NCBI GenBank assembly: GCA_022661535.1
Contig: JAKULF010000005.1
Coordinates: 5,146,001 to 5,210,000, forward strand
DNA: 64,000 nt
Reading direction: 5' to 3'
Source of the DNA: Eutypa lata
Taxonomy: Eukaryota > Ascomycota > Sordariomycetes > Xylariales > Diatrypaceae
This document shows positions 34,301-45,887 of the stretch, piece after piece; the stretch's first letter is position 1, and the number at the start of each line of letters is the position of its first letter. The notes below the pieces were generated by a model. The model searched no databases, had not been told where the DNA came from, and saw only the letters and a program-made list of their open reading frames with translations. The position numbers were made by a program, and so were the translations under genes.

Positions 34301-35051
34301 GTTTCTCTATTTGGTGGATGGACGAAAGTTCGGTTAAGGGCTGTGGATTCTAATGTTAGTTAACACCTAACAGAAGTGCATCTTCCGTCGAACTGCTGCA
34401 TAGGCGGGCGACAACCTCGCGCCACAAGCTTTCAAGATAGGTGGATGCGGAAGATGTTGTGGATATGATTGAGGGTAGATGATGGGTTGGTTTCAAAATG
34501 GAGATTGGTAGGCAAAATATGGTTAATCGGAGAGTGCGAGAGTTGCCCAGTTCCTGTGCGAAATAGCCAACAAAGAAAGAAGACGTCGTGAAGGTTGGAA
34601 TTTTGATGCTGTATTATTCGTACCGAGAAGTATCAGGTACCATTCCACATAAGTGGGCACCTAGCAACAATTTCTTGGCTGCTTGTGGTGCTGCTTTCCA
34701 GCTTCCATACTGTAGGAACATTGAAGTTAGCACTCAGTAGTACCTAAGGTCACCCACTTTTTGTGTACCGCGACGCGTTTGTCGATCGGGTAGCTACAAC
34801 TTGGTAGGTAATTATTGATGCTAACATTGAAGCTTGCAGAAAAAAGGTGGACCAAGCTTCATATTCATTCGTCACTGGCAAGACGGAATATCTTAGTACC
34901 TACGCAACTTCAGCCTTCCCTTGCGCCTCACTCAGCCTTCTCTTTTGCATCACCGATACCTACTATACTTACTACCTTAGCACTTACCGAATTCAGTCTT
35001 AGGAATTGTTAATAGCATAAGGGAAGAAGAGAGGGCCCAATTGCAACAAAG
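34301..35051. other. Divergent promoter region, Nup82 and Cbc2
   Basis: About 750 bp shared by two divergent RNA-metabolism genes. No internal gene is convincing. TACCTA-type repeats occur near 34740 and 34900-34980. Confidence 0.5.
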
Positions 35052-35842
35052 ATGCGAGGCGGTTTCAGATCAACGGTGGAGAGGTTAGATAGGCCGAGCG
35101 CGTACTACATCAGCAGGGTGAGCTCACATTCAATTGCTTAAGCATGTCTCAAGCTGAGTATGAATCTCGCTTGCTTACTTACCATCACAGAATAAACGGA
35201 GAAGAACGGATCATGGCCGAGACGGCAGAGATGGAGGGGATGCCGAGATGGGCAACACGCAGCCAGAGGAGCCGGCCGAGGATCCTCTCAAGGATGCCAC
35301 CACTCTCTACGTAGGCAACCTGTAAGTTCCTCCCACCCACTCCCTCACTCACCCAGATGCGCCCCATCCGCCAACCCCCCTCATTTATACCGTTTGTGTT
35401 CTTACCCTTACTCACACCACCCACTTGGCAACGCAGGTCCTTCTACACGACCGAAGAGCAGGTATACGAGCTATTCTCGAAGTGCGGCGAGATCAAGCGG
35501 CTGGTGATGGGACTGGACCGATTCAACAAGACGCCGTGCGGGTTCTGCTTCGTGGAGTACTACACGCACCAGGACGCGCTGGACTGCATGAAGTACGTCG
35601 GGGGCACGAAGCTGGACGAGCGCGTCATCCGCACCGACCTGGACCCGGGCTTCGAGGAGGGGCGGCAGTACGGCCGCGGCAAGTCCGGCGGCCAGGTCCG
35701 CGACGAGTACCGCGACGACTACGACGAGGGCCGCGGCGGCCTCGGCCGCGCCATCCAGTCGTCCGACCGCATGACCCGCGAGGCCGAGCGCCGCCAGGAG
35801 CGCGACACCAACCGCGAGGAGGACTACGGCCGTCTGAGGTAG
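35052..35842 (+). CDS. CBC2: Nuclear cap-binding complex subunit 2 (CBP20/Cbc2)
   Basis: Three exons (35052-35117, 35191-35321, 35437-35842) encode 200 residues. The protein binds the m7G cap of nascent RNA together with the large subunit CBP80, promoting splicing, export and decay control. Exon 2 ends in RNP2 (LYVGNL, residues 61-66) and intron 2 cuts the last Leu codon. Exon 3 begins SFYTTEEQ, whose Tyr is a cap-stacking candidate, and contains RNP1 (GFCFVEYY, about 101-108). [32 protein letters not shown] follows, the CBP20-specific cap-pocket tail (given here only as a landmark; key residues are the RTD, RQYGRG and DEYR groups). Leu replaces the Trp found in the animal RTDWD motif. The C-terminus is Arg/Glu-rich and the last exon is notably GC-rich. 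Confidence 0.95.
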
Positions 35843-36231
35843 GGAGGGTCACTATGACGAGCCGGGAAGGGACTGCGAGGGGGAAGAGGGGAGCTGATAC
35901 CCTGTGTTGTTGAGGGACGCAATACGGAGTGCAATTTGCGTTGCCTTTTTTCTCTTATCACTGCGTTACGGACACAAAAAAAGAGCTGGTTTATGCATAT
36001 AGGCTCATAGGTATAATTAAGCCAATTAATTGATAGTCACTCTGGGCCATAATTAAAATCCTCAATTCCATCCATTCATGAATATACGTATATGTACAGA
36101 GGGAACAGCTGCTTCCCTTCTTCTCAAACCATCGTAGTGTACAATCAGATCGAAGTCCGTTGTTCTAAGCAATCGCCAGACCTCACTCTTGAAGTCTCCT
36201 ATAGTCCACCAAAACCCATCATGGGCAATAT
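35843..36231. other. Convergent intergenic region
   Basis: About 390 bp between the stops of Cbc2 and mL60. AT-rich around 35990-36060. Contains both 3' UTRs; no gene seen. Confidence 0.6.
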
Positions 36232-36826
36232 CTAGTAACCAGGCGGGTTTACTCTCTGAGAAACTCTCGTCCACTTCGGCAGCTCTGGAGAATCGTACAT
36301 GATCAGCACACTCGGTGTAACAATGTGTATATATAACATCGAACCCCCGCAACACATCAAATCCGCACTTACTGTGAATTCCCTTCCTATATCTCTTCTC
36401 TTTCCGGTCGAACATGGTGTACTTGTCCTTAGGCAGCATCTCGGCCTCGGTCGGCATGGTCTCCTTCCACACATCGAGGGCCTTGAGGGTCTCGCCCTGC
36501 TTCTTCAGCGCCTTATCCAGCGTGTCTATCACGGCGTCGACAGCCCGGAGGCGTCTGCGCTGCCGCGCCTTCTGGAACTTGGAGAGTCGCCATGGCGTCT
36601 TCCTGTATAGTCACAAAACAATTACCATCTATTAGCCGAAATTCGTTCGTAGGTAGGTAGGTAGGTAGGTAGGTAGGCACCAGAGAATCGGTGCTGTTTT
36701 AGATATCTCGTTCTCAAGCGGGGTGTATGCATGCGGTTCGGGAAAGCCCGAAGGTTTTCGTTAGGGATTTGCGTACCATAATAAGCCACCTGACAGTGGA
36801 TTCGTGAATCTGAATGCGCCGAACAT
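36232..36826 (-). CDS. MRPL31: Mitochondrial large-subunit ribosomal protein mL60 (MRPL31)
   Basis: Three exons, 36826-36777, 36602-36373 and 36284-36232, encode 110 residues. This is a fungal-specific component of the mitochondrial 54S ribosomal subunit. Exon 1 gives MFGAFRFTNPLSGGLLW. Exon 2 continues KTPWRLSKFQKARQRRRLRAVD, then DTLDKALKKQGETLKALD and EMLPKDKYTMFDRKEKRYRKGIH. Exon 3 gives KLPKWTRVSQRVNPPGY. Both junctions are phase-consistent and the full protein matches the family in length and order. Intron 1 (36603-36776, 174 nt) contains a run of seven TAGG units; intron 2 is 88 nt. A model starting inside exon 2 would lose the conserved N-terminus. Divergent from Trs20 across about 530 bp. 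Confidence 0.93.
36650..36677. repeat. (TAGG)n microsatellite in an mL60 intron
   Basis: Seven tandem TAGG units, inside intron 1 of the mL60 gene. On the coding strand this reads as a CCTA repeat, near the acceptor side of the intron. Confidence 0.9.
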
Positions 36827-37355
36827 GTTGTCTTGTGCTGTTCTGCTCGGCGACGGCGGATTATGAGCAATTCGGAGATATTGCGTTCAACTGCGCAGTT
36901 GATCACCAAAGTCCGGAAAAGTTCCAAAAGTGGGCCATGGGAAAAAGCACAAGCCACTTCGATAGGGACGTGGACACATAGATTAGCAACCACCCCCCTG
37001 TATGTAACCAAGCTAAACTCCCGACAGCCCACTTTATAGCGATTTTGGCCCTGCACTCAACGCTGGAGCTTCGACGCACTCACTGGTACGGCCAGCCTAC
37101 AAGATGTAGAGCTCCATACATAAGTATAGAGAATCAATTCGCATTTCCTTACACGGTCTGCCTCCTCTACAACGGTCGTTCCTGGATCGCAAATGATAGA
37201 CAGATAGTTGGTCCCTGCATACTTTCGTGCCTACCGACATCTAAACAAACACACATGAGGGGCAGCAGCAGCAGCAGGAGCAGCAGCAGCAACATACCGA
37301 CGAGCGACCTTACAGTACCTACCCACGATACGAGAGCATAAATAAAAGAACAAGA
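36827..37355. other. Divergent promoter region, mL60 and Trs20
   Basis: About 530 bp shared by two divergent housekeeping genes. A (GCA)n-like run at about 37263-37293 lies in the Trs20 leader. No gene seen inside. Confidence 0.5.
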
Positions 37356-38099
37356 ATGTCGTATTACTTCGTGATCATCGGGACGCAGGACAACCCGCTC
37401 TTCGAGCACGAGTTCGGGACGTCGAAGCAGGGCGGCGACGGACAGGCGCGGTTCAGCGAGCAGGCGCGCCACATGAACCAGTTCATCGTGCACAGCAGCC
37501 TAGATATCGTCGAGGAGGTGCAGTGGGGGACGGGCCAGATGTACGTTACGTTTTTCCTTTTCCTCCCGGTTTCTGTCATTTTCTTACCTTGCCCTTCCTT
37601 ACCTTGCCTTACATTCATTCATTTCACCCATGCACATATCTATCCGCTCCTCTTAAGAGAGTTGGGGGATGATGTAGAGAACCACCACGAACCAATCTCG
37701 AATGAACAATGGCGACCTAACAACCCAAAAAAACACAGGTACCTCAAGTGCGTAGACAAGTTCTTCAACAACTACGTATCGTGCTTCATGACGGGAGCGA
37801 ACGTCAAATTCCTACTCTTACACCAACCCCTGACGACGGGGGGCGGCGGCGGCGACCGGATGTCGACGAACAGCAGTGGGGGTGGCAACGCGCGGTCGGG
37901 CAGCAGCAGCGGCAGCTCGACGTCGATCGCGGCGAACCCCACGAGTCCGCAGACCGAGGAGGCCGTCAAGAGCTTCATGCTGGAGGTGTACGAGAACTGG
38001 GCCAAGACCGTCATGAGCCCCTTCTACCGCGTCAACATGGAGGTCCGGAGCCCCGTCTTCCGACAGAGGGTCGCCGCCGCGGGGCGCAAGTATCTCTAG
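37356..38099 (+). CDS. TRS20: TRAPP complex subunit 2 (Trs20/Sedlin)
   Basis: Two exons, 37356-37540 and 37739-38099, encode 181 residues. Trs20 is a core subunit of TRAPP complexes, which act in ER-Golgi vesicle tethering and as exchange factors for Ypt1. It has a longin-like fold. Visible landmarks are MSYYFVIIGTQDNPLFEHEF, HSSLDIVEEVQW, KCVDKFFNNYVSCFMTGANVKFLLLH and the C-terminal ENWAKTVMSPFYRVN. The intron 37541-37738 (GTACGT...CACAG) splits the Met codon before YLKCVDKF. It is 198 nt and has no in-frame stop, so an unspliced message would also be readable. A Gly/Ser-rich insert (about residues 105-135) interrupts the domain before SPQTEEAVKSFM, as in other filamentous fungi. Length is close to yeast Trs20 (175). 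Confidence 0.95.
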   Translation: MSYYFVIIGTQDNPLFEHEFGTSKQGGDGQARFSEQARHMNQFIVHSSLDIVEEVQWGTGQMYVTFFLFLPVSVIFLPCPSLPCLTFIHFTHAHIYPLLLRELGDDVENHHEPISNEQWRPNNPKKHRYLKCVDKFFNNYVSCFMTGANVKFLLLHQPLTTGGGGGDRMSTNSSGGGNARSGSSSGSSTSIAANPTSPQTEEAVKSFMLEVYENWAKTVMSPFYRVNMEVRSPVFRQRVAAAGRKYL

Positions 38100-38766
38100 A
38101 GTGATGAGTCTACATAGCTACATAGGTAGAAGAATCTTTTAACCTCGTGTGGAAAAAGAAGAAAGAAAAAATAAACAGGAGTATTCAAGGGTTTAAGGAA
38201 TTCTTTGGGTGGCGATAAATATTGGATGTGATGGATGACATTAGGCAGCATTACCATCAAGGAGACATTGGAAGTTAGGTGTTGGGAGTTCTAGATAGGA
38301 AGTATGCCTATAGCATAGGATGCTTGTTGAATTGAGTCATTCTAGGCATCAGCAATAATCTAAAGAGAGCATACACATCACGAGTCACATGGAAGATAGC
38401 AGATTTGTTTGTTTGCTTGTTTGTTCATGGCAAAGCAGAAAATGCAGTGCAAATATATTCAGCATAAAGTACCTCTCATAGAGCCGTCTTTCCACTTAAG
38501 ACGCCATCGTTGAGAGTAGTATCATGTAGTCCATTATCCGTAGTAACCACCAACGCCAGCCAGCAGAATATGTATCATGCCAGAATCCATAGTAATATCA
38601 AAGTCCAGAAAGAGGGACTTCCTTTCCCATCGCGCGTCTTCTTTCCTGCCTCTCATCTCTTTTGCATTTGCTCAATATGATAGGGTTAGGGGGGTATGTA
38701 GATGACGGATGGCGGTGTGATTGATTGATCGATTGATCAAGTGCGAGTAGTAGTGAATACACGCGC
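38100..38766. other. Convergent intergenic region, Trs20 and H4
   Basis: About 670 bp containing both 3' UTRs. TTGTTTG-type repeats occur at about 38406-38425 and GATTGATTGATC at about 38720. No gene seen. I did not identify a metazoan-style histone stem-loop, which fungi normally lack. Confidence 0.5.
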
Positions 38767-39372
<606 letters not shown>

Positions 39373-40666
39373 CTTGAATGAGGTTTAGAGTGGTTGTAGA
39401 TGTGTTTTAGTGATGAAAGTTGATGGATATGTTGACGACTTGATGGGTCGAAAATGTGTGTAGTAGAGATGCGGCAGTTTGTTGATGATGTATAAAACAG
39501 GAAAAGAGGTAAGAAACGGGCGGAGTTGGTTAGGGGAGGGGGGAAAGCATTTATCTGTCGGCAGGAATGGCGGTGCAGGCAGTTACTGATTGTGTTGTTA
39601 AGGAAGTTGCGCTAGTCTAATTATGGGGGTGGATAATAAAGGGTGCAACGTGATCTAAATTGTTCTTGCTGATTCTGATTAAAAAAAAATAAGGGCGTCT
39701 ATTGAGGGCCGTTTCCTGATTCAAAACAATTGCTAAAGCGCGCCTGATTTTTGGTGGTGGATTTGGTTCGGATTCCTGATCCTTGCACACCTAAGCCGCT
39801 AATATCTGTGGATCTATGCTTTATTCCCCTGTTCTGCCTGTCATCGCTTCCAGGTTGTCGGCAATGACCGGACTTCAGAAGCGGCAGGTCCGTGCTCAGG
39901 TGTTGCATTTTTTTCTAGTCCGTCAGATCGGACCTGTCTTAGATTGTGGCCAATCAGAATGCTTGAAAATGTGCTTCAGAAATGTACGTACATAATATAT
40001 CAATTTAAGGGGCTGTTTGAATCACACCTATCAGGGACTGTATAGTATGTAGGTACATACCATAACCACTGTACCATAACCTATTATATCCTTATATCAA
40101 CAAGACTTGTTATAAACATTTGAACAGTGTGTTATCACTGATAATATGCCCAATGAAGACAACTTACATCAACAAAGGTAAATTTTAATTTACCTAGGCA
40201 AACATACTTACGAAGTTCGCACTATCACCGTAATTCGAAATTCACAACCATATGTATCCAAGGCAATGATGATGTTGCTATTCCTTGGGGGTATGCTGTA
40301 GAGAGCTGCTATAGTGAGCAGCCTGAAGCACATTCATTCCTAATATACAATTATCGCGATGCATGCTCCTCGCTACCTTATACACAAAACACCAGTTTCC
40401 TGATGAATCCGACCACGAAGGGCCCCCTCTGAATTTTCCTGTAAACGCCGATGCCATGCCCATCCGAATAATGCCGAACAACTATGTAAAACTGAATCAT
40501 CTGACAGGCCGTACCTCGAGCTCAACTCCTGCCACGAAGTGTTTTTTTTTTAATAAAAACAAGTCACCTAATTATCCCTAAGCCGAACCCCTTTCATCAC
40601 CGTAGTCCTGCCAATGGAAATCCGCTCCTTTATACCTGGACTTCAGGGTTTATCCCGTGTCCTGAA
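39373..40666. other. H4 promoter region and AT-rich spacer
   Basis: About 1.3 kb between the H4 start and the CDC27 3' end. A CCAATCA element lies at 39950-39956, about 580 bp upstream of the H4 ATG. 39960-40270 is AT-rich. No H3 gene or other coding frame is visible. Confidence 0.5.
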
Positions 40667-43201
40667 TCATCCCATCATGGACTCGTCAAAACTATCATCA
40701 TCTTCGAGACTCTCGATAGCCTCTTTGATCTGCTGGCTCGCCTGTCATATTGTTAGTCATAGAGCTAGCTCATCTGAGGATTTTATGGGACAAACCTTGG
40801 GGTCTAGGTTCAATGCAATCGTAAAATGCCGGACGGCAGAACCTTTATCGTTCAATGTCTTGTAGAGCTTTCCCAAAAGGAAATGCACAGTTGCCTCGTC
40901 AGGGGCGAGATGTTTCAGGATCTCTAGTTCTTTCTGAGCGGCATCGAGCTGATTGAGAGCCAACAGTGCCCTGGCCTTTTTGTATCGAGTTTGTGCCGCA
41001 TGTGGAGCGAGCTCAGTAGCTTTGGTGAAGAACTGTAAGGCTTGGACAATCTGCCGTTGCTTTTCTAGAACATTGCCAATACAGCAGATGAGAACGGCAT
41101 TGGTCGGGTTGATCACGGATGCTGAGTGGAAGTGCGTATACGCCTTGTCATAACTACCAAGTTTTTCATAAACTCGGCCAATGCCGTAGTAGGCGTTGTA
41201 ATGTCGACGGTCGGCGGATATAGCTTGGCGATAGGATGTAAGGGCCTTCTCATATTCTTCATTTGCCACATGCTCGTGGCCTTGCAAGGTGAACGCGTAT
41301 GCAAATTTGGGATTCAACTGGGTTGCACGTTTGAAGCAACGCAGTGCCTGCTCGTGGTCTCGAGCCAATGACCAGGCATTTCCTAAGGCACACCATGCCT
41401 GAGGTGAGTGCCACGATGAGTCGACTAGCTCATGGGCAAGGAAAGAAAGATCTGTCTCTCTCTTCAAAAACCATAGTATGGTAGAATAAACCTCCATGTC
41501 TTCAAGACGCGTCGGGGCGAGAATACGCAGCCTCCTATAGCACTTCTCTGCGTCCACGTACGCCGCCTGTTCATAATACGCTCGTCCAACCTGTGACAGT
41601 ACCCATGGTGTCTCCTGGTGTGCACGAGGCAGGGAATTGTATGCTGTGAGCGCATCAGCGCACTGGTATCGAGATAATGCCAAGTATCCAGCCCCAAACT
41701 TCTTCAACAGGTCAAGGAGATACTTGAGCGTCTCTTCAATCCTTGCAGAATCTAATTCTACTGGCTTTGCGGCTGGGACCGGCGGCGGAACCTCCTTGAT
41801 TCGAGGAGCCTCTGCATGGTCCACATCCATACCGTTCTCCTCGAGAGGTTTCCGGTTGCCACTGACAGCCCTACCGACATTGGCCCCGCTGGAATTTGGC
41901 CGCACGATCCTGGAAACCTGGGGTCTAGCCTTTTTGAGTTCGCGGGTCGCAGTCGTTCCGATTGTTGGCGCAGCAGAATTTGCCTTCGTATTGGTTCTAT
42001 TGAACATGTTTAACCTCGCGCTCCTTCTTTGAGGGGCCCCAGGTTCTTCCGACTGTGTCCTTGGTTGCACGAGATGTCCTGACACGGTCCTTTTCCTTTC
42101 AATACCGGAAGCAGTAGAAGACGCAGCTGTTCTCAACTGAGTTGGAATTGAATCTGTATTAGTTTCCTCCTGATGCCTATCCTGCGCTCTCTGGCTTCTT
42201 TTCATGCCGAGTCGAGATCCCGTCTTGAGGGGTGCATCCATCATCCCCGAGTCCGTGGGCGGGGCATTCCTGGTCCTCCTGTTGGGAGCCTGTGGAGGTT
42301 CGGGCTGGTAGCCAAGACCCCGTACATTATTATCGTGGGTTGAAGTTGTCGGTGTCTCCAAAACTTCGTGCTGTCCAAGTGGATCGTGAGTAGCGGCCAT
42401 CCTAGAGCGAGCTGCTTGAATCTTAGACATGAAGTCGTTCTCTCCAGATCCGCTCGAGAAGAGATTGGCTCCAAGCGAATCATTGTTGGCTGCCGCCCGC
42501 TGAGATTCGAAAGGATCCGTTGTGTCGAGAACTGCAGGACGAGCGGATGTTTTCTTAGGTAGGGGCTCTAAGGTATTAGAGCTGTTGATCTCCTTCTGGT
42601 TTAAGACGATACCATTCGACTGGTTTTGATTGGCTCCCTCCACCAGAATTTCGTTTAATCTAAATATATTAGAAGTCCTGACACTTACACCCATATCGCA
42701 TAAGGTCGTGAATGCATCCCACATAAAGGGGTTGACCTTCAAAGCCTCCTCAAAGCTGACAATAGCCTTCTTCTTGTCATCGTAAGCTCGGTATAACTTC
42801 CCCAGCAAACAGCAAACACTGGCCGCATCGGGATGCTGAGCTCTTGTTGTAGCTGTGTGCTTCCCATAGCTAACTTTGTTGCTCCATAATCCCCTAGCCT
42901 TCTCGAGCGCGGTGATTCCGTCTCTATACCGCTCAATGATCAAGCAGGTCTGTGCGAAAATATAGGCACAACCAAGATTTAGGCCACGGTATCCGGCAGC
43001 CTTGCTGACCTCGTAAGCCGAACGATAATCACCGAGGCGAAAATGACAGACGGCAAGCAGGTATGCAGAATCGCTAGATCGGGGATCGTGGGCGGCTAAT
43101 CTTTCGGCGAAGAAAAGTGCGTTGTCGAAAGACAAATTGTCAAGGTGGTAATAGACAATCTGCCTAAGTTGGCCGGTAACGGCCGTACTAGTCGGTGCCA
43201 T
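40667..43201 (-). CDS. Anaphase-promoting complex subunit 3 (CDC27/BimA), TPR protein
   Basis: Two exons, 43201-40796 and 40741-40667, encode 826 residues. Cdc27 is a scaffold subunit of the APC/C ubiquitin ligase; its TPR groove binds the IR tails of Cdc20/Cdh1 and Apc10. The N-terminal TPR domain (about residues 1-165) includes LSFDNALFFAERLAAHDP and VCHFRLGDYRSAYEV. A disordered Ser/Thr/Arg-rich middle (about 200-500) follows. The C-terminal TPR array (about 510-790) has repeats such as SYRQAISADRRHYNAYYGIGR and HFHSASVINPTNAVLI. The 54-nt intron 40742-40795 adds the conserved end ASQQIKEAIESLEDDDSF...MMG; without splicing the protein would end in an unrelated CPIKSSDELAL. It is divergent from Snd2. 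Confidence 0.95.
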
Positions 43202-44519
43202 GGTGCGCGAACAATGAACATATATCGTTGAAAATATTGGCAGACAATGCTATGCAAGGCTGGCCATGAGGAATCGTTCTGGTAACTGATTGTAATTCTG
43301 CGAGGGTATGAGAGCAGGAACAAGTCGTCTTAGAATGTGATATACAAGGCAGGAAGGTAGGAAGGTCAGGATGATATGTTGATAGGTAATGTCGAAGTCA
43401 AAGCTCGTGTCCAGACTTGGTGCTGGCGTGTGAATTTCTGAGTTGAGTCGGGATATTCTGTATGTACCTAGGTAATCGAGTTTATCTGTGCAGTGATTAG
43501 AGGTATTGGTGAGATGTATCGCGAAACCTGGCTTATGGAGATGAAGATCGGGATAATAGGAGGTCGTGTGAAGCAGGAAAAATGCTTGGGAAAATGAAAG
43601 AAGCGAAGTATTGAATAGGTTGATCGTGATTGCCCCGTCGAACGAGCATGTCTGGTGAACGGTGGGTGAATCGGGCGTCGAGGAAGGAAGGGTTGGTGAG
43701 TGAGAGCCTTCAACGTTGATATCGCAGCATCGAAAGGTAACGTCGACGTCAACTTCTAATGCCGGATAAGTTGAGTACCTAGGTATGTAGATAAGATACT
43801 CCAACACTCAGTTCATCCCAGTTCACTTCCTTACTTAGGTAGGTATCGAAAACAGACTACATACGTCCCTGCAACCCCCGGGATGTCGTCAACTTCAAGC
43901 GATCGTGATGGTGGGATGTATCAACAGGTCTTCCAGGTTCACAAAAACTACTTAGGTAGTCCGAGCTTCCTCGCGACTTGGAATCAATTGTTATGGTGGA
44001 TTACTGGCCACCGGAGGTTGATTGGTTACGCGCCGCTTAAAAGATGGACCCACCCAGCCTGGCAGAGCAACAATCTCGTTGGAGTTTGAACACTACAGCG
44101 CTTAACGCCACCCGCCATCCGCTATCCCACTACCAGCCACTTCAGTTCTCAGGTCTATCAATGGAGGGGCTGACGAACGAAGAGCTGCATGTGGACCCTA
44201 CCTAACTAAGTACAATCGCCTGTTCAATTCAGCCTCACTACCGAACTACTAACTACTAGTTCACACTACCAGACCACTACCACCAGCCAACCTTTTTCAA
44301 TACATACTCACACACATATCCCTACGTACCCGACAACTATCTAACCTCCCCTTCCTGTTCTCTGAAGGGCTAACAAACATTGTGTGGCATTCTCCCCCGC
44401 TACACCGAATTCCAACTCTTCTACTTAGAGGAAGGATACAACGCTTGACTCATACGTTCCAGGCATCAAAGTCAACCAGCCATTCAGACAAATTTGGTAT
44501 ACCACACCTAGTTACGAAT
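43202..44519. other. Divergent promoter region, CDC27 and Snd2
   Basis: About 1.3 kb. A 185-codon stop-free run on the minus strand (43807-43250) has low-complexity, unconserved-looking sequence and is probably CDC27 leader DNA. TACCTAGGTA-type units occur near 43460, 43780 and 43840. The Snd2 side is C/A-rich with ACTAC repeats. Confidence 0.5.
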
Positions 44520-45008
44520 ATGGCGCAGAAGGCACGCAAGGACAGGGCGAAATCCAATGCCGCTGCTCTAAACAATCTCCACATTGGAACCCTTATAGTC
44601 AACACTTTGTTTGTGCTATTCACTGTTCTTTTCAAGAAGAGATCAATGTGGCTATATGTTGTCCTCTCGGTTCCAAGTTTCATCTGCGAGTACGTCTTAG
44701 AATCATCAGGACGCCCTAGATATGACCCAAACACCAAGGCATTGAAGACAGCGGGAGAAGACCTATCTGCCGCAGGCCTTACAGACTACATGTTCGATGT
44801 CATCTGGGTCACCTGGGCGTCAGTCTTCCTCGTCATCTTATTCGGCAACTGGGGATGGTTATTGTGGGGTGTAGTCCCGGCTTATGGTGCTTTCAAAGGA
44901 TTCAGTCTTTTTGGGGCAGCTCGTGGGATGGCCGGTATGCAGCCACAGCAGCAGCAAGAAAATGCCGCGCCAGCAGCAGGAAACAGAAGGCAAAGACGAG
45001 CGGCATAA
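44520..45008 (+). CDS. SND2: Snd2/TMEM208, SRP-independent ER targeting protein
   Basis: Single exon, 162 residues. Snd2 (Env10) is a small ER membrane protein of the SND pathway, which delivers proteins with central or C-terminal membrane segments to the translocon. The start MAQKARKDRAKSNAAALNNL is basic and typical. Hydrophobic segments lie at about residues 20-37, 44-58 and 96-118 (VIWVTWASVFLVILFG, NWGWLLWGVVPAYGAFKG), matching the TMEM208 pattern. The tail is Gln-rich and ends in NRRQRRAA. The ATG at 44520 was chosen because the family begins there; the frame is open further upstream without conservation. It converges on the Ngi1-like gene with 154 bp between the stops. Confidence 0.93.
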   Translation: MAQKARKDRAKSNAAALNNLHIGTLIVNTLFVLFTVLFKKRSMWLYVVLSVPSFICEYVLESSGRPRYDPNTKALKTAGEDLSAAGLTDYMFDVIWVTWASVFLVILFGNWGWLLWGVVPAYGAFKGFSLFGAARGMAGMQPQQQQENAAPAAGNRRQRRAA

Positions 45009-45162
45009 GGAGCAGTATACGGATCAGGATCTTTTGGACCAGTGCAGTCGCAACTCACAACATTCAGATCTCATCACCCCTACAGGTTCCCTGCTAGTAC
45101 GTACGGAGCAACGCGTGCTTACTATTCTGTCGAGAAGGATCTGGAGTCTATGAATCTATAGT

Positions 45163-45887
45163 TCAGTTCTGCAGTCTATGACAGTCTGGCTCTTTTGTCC
45201 ATTCATTCAGGATATCTTCCTCGACATCCCTTACAATGACATGAATATGCTCTAAGGCCCTAACGCTCTGCAATGCGACCCAGTTCTTGAACCATAAGAC
45301 CTTGTCACTGCCGTCCGGTCCAAGTCTCTGGACAAAGAATCTTTCGATAAAGTCGACGACTACCTTCCGGCTTTCTGGAGTCAAATCACCCTTTTCATTA
45401 TCAGTCTCGATAGTGGTCCGAGACCAAACAACAATATGGGTCATGTTAGGTGTCATCCCGTAAGGCCAGTCGTTGAACAGGACACGATAGTCAGAGGGAT
45501 CAGCGAAAGGGGTATTGGAAGCTGGCTTGAAAGGCGGTGTACCCCAAGATTTTGGTAGACGATAAGCCATCAAGTATTTGGTCATTGATCCATATTGTGC
45601 CTTGGTCTCTGCAGTCCATTTCATGTATCTTCTCAGGTCTGATGGTTTCCGCTTCAACACAGAGAGATTGTTCTCGGCTAAAAGGCATGATGAGTCGCGG
45701 AACGGACAAAACATATATATATGCTAATTTGAAGTACATGCATACCAACAATTTTCCTCATGTCATTCCAATCGTGGTAATGAAACTCTTCGTCAGTTAG
45801 AGACAGAACCCATTTGTCCACATCCGTCAGAGGAAATGGTGGGTCCTCGGGAGGGGTCTGGGTTGGTTCTGTTGGAATGTCCCCCAT
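45163..45887 (-). CDS. DUF3605 protein, similar to N-acetylglucosamine-induced protein 1
   Basis: Two exons, 45887-45746 and 45677-45163, encode 218 residues. The 68-nt intron 45678-45745 (GTATGC...TTTTAG, containing a short TA repeat) joins DMRKIV to AENNLSVLKRKPSD. The N-terminus is Pro-rich and acidic and leads into DVDKWVLSLTDEEFHYHDWND. Landmarks of the DUF3605 family are WGTPPFKPASNTPF, DYRVLFNDWPYG, HIVVWSRT, VVDFIERFF, VLWFKNWVALQSVRALEHIHVIVRDV. A Candida member is induced by N-acetylglucosamine; the biochemical activity is unknown to me. It is divergent from the cytochrome b5 reductase gene and shares about 880 bp of upstream DNA with it. Confidence 0.85.

Noticed and set aside
36650..36677. 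TAGG repeat as a possible internal telomere tract
   Set aside because: The unit is TAGG, not TTAGGG, and it lies inside an intron of a housekeeping gene.
43250..43807. 185-codon minus-strand frame upstream of CDC27
   Set aside because: It overlaps the likely CDC27 leader/promoter, the protein looks random, and no splice or family evidence supports it.
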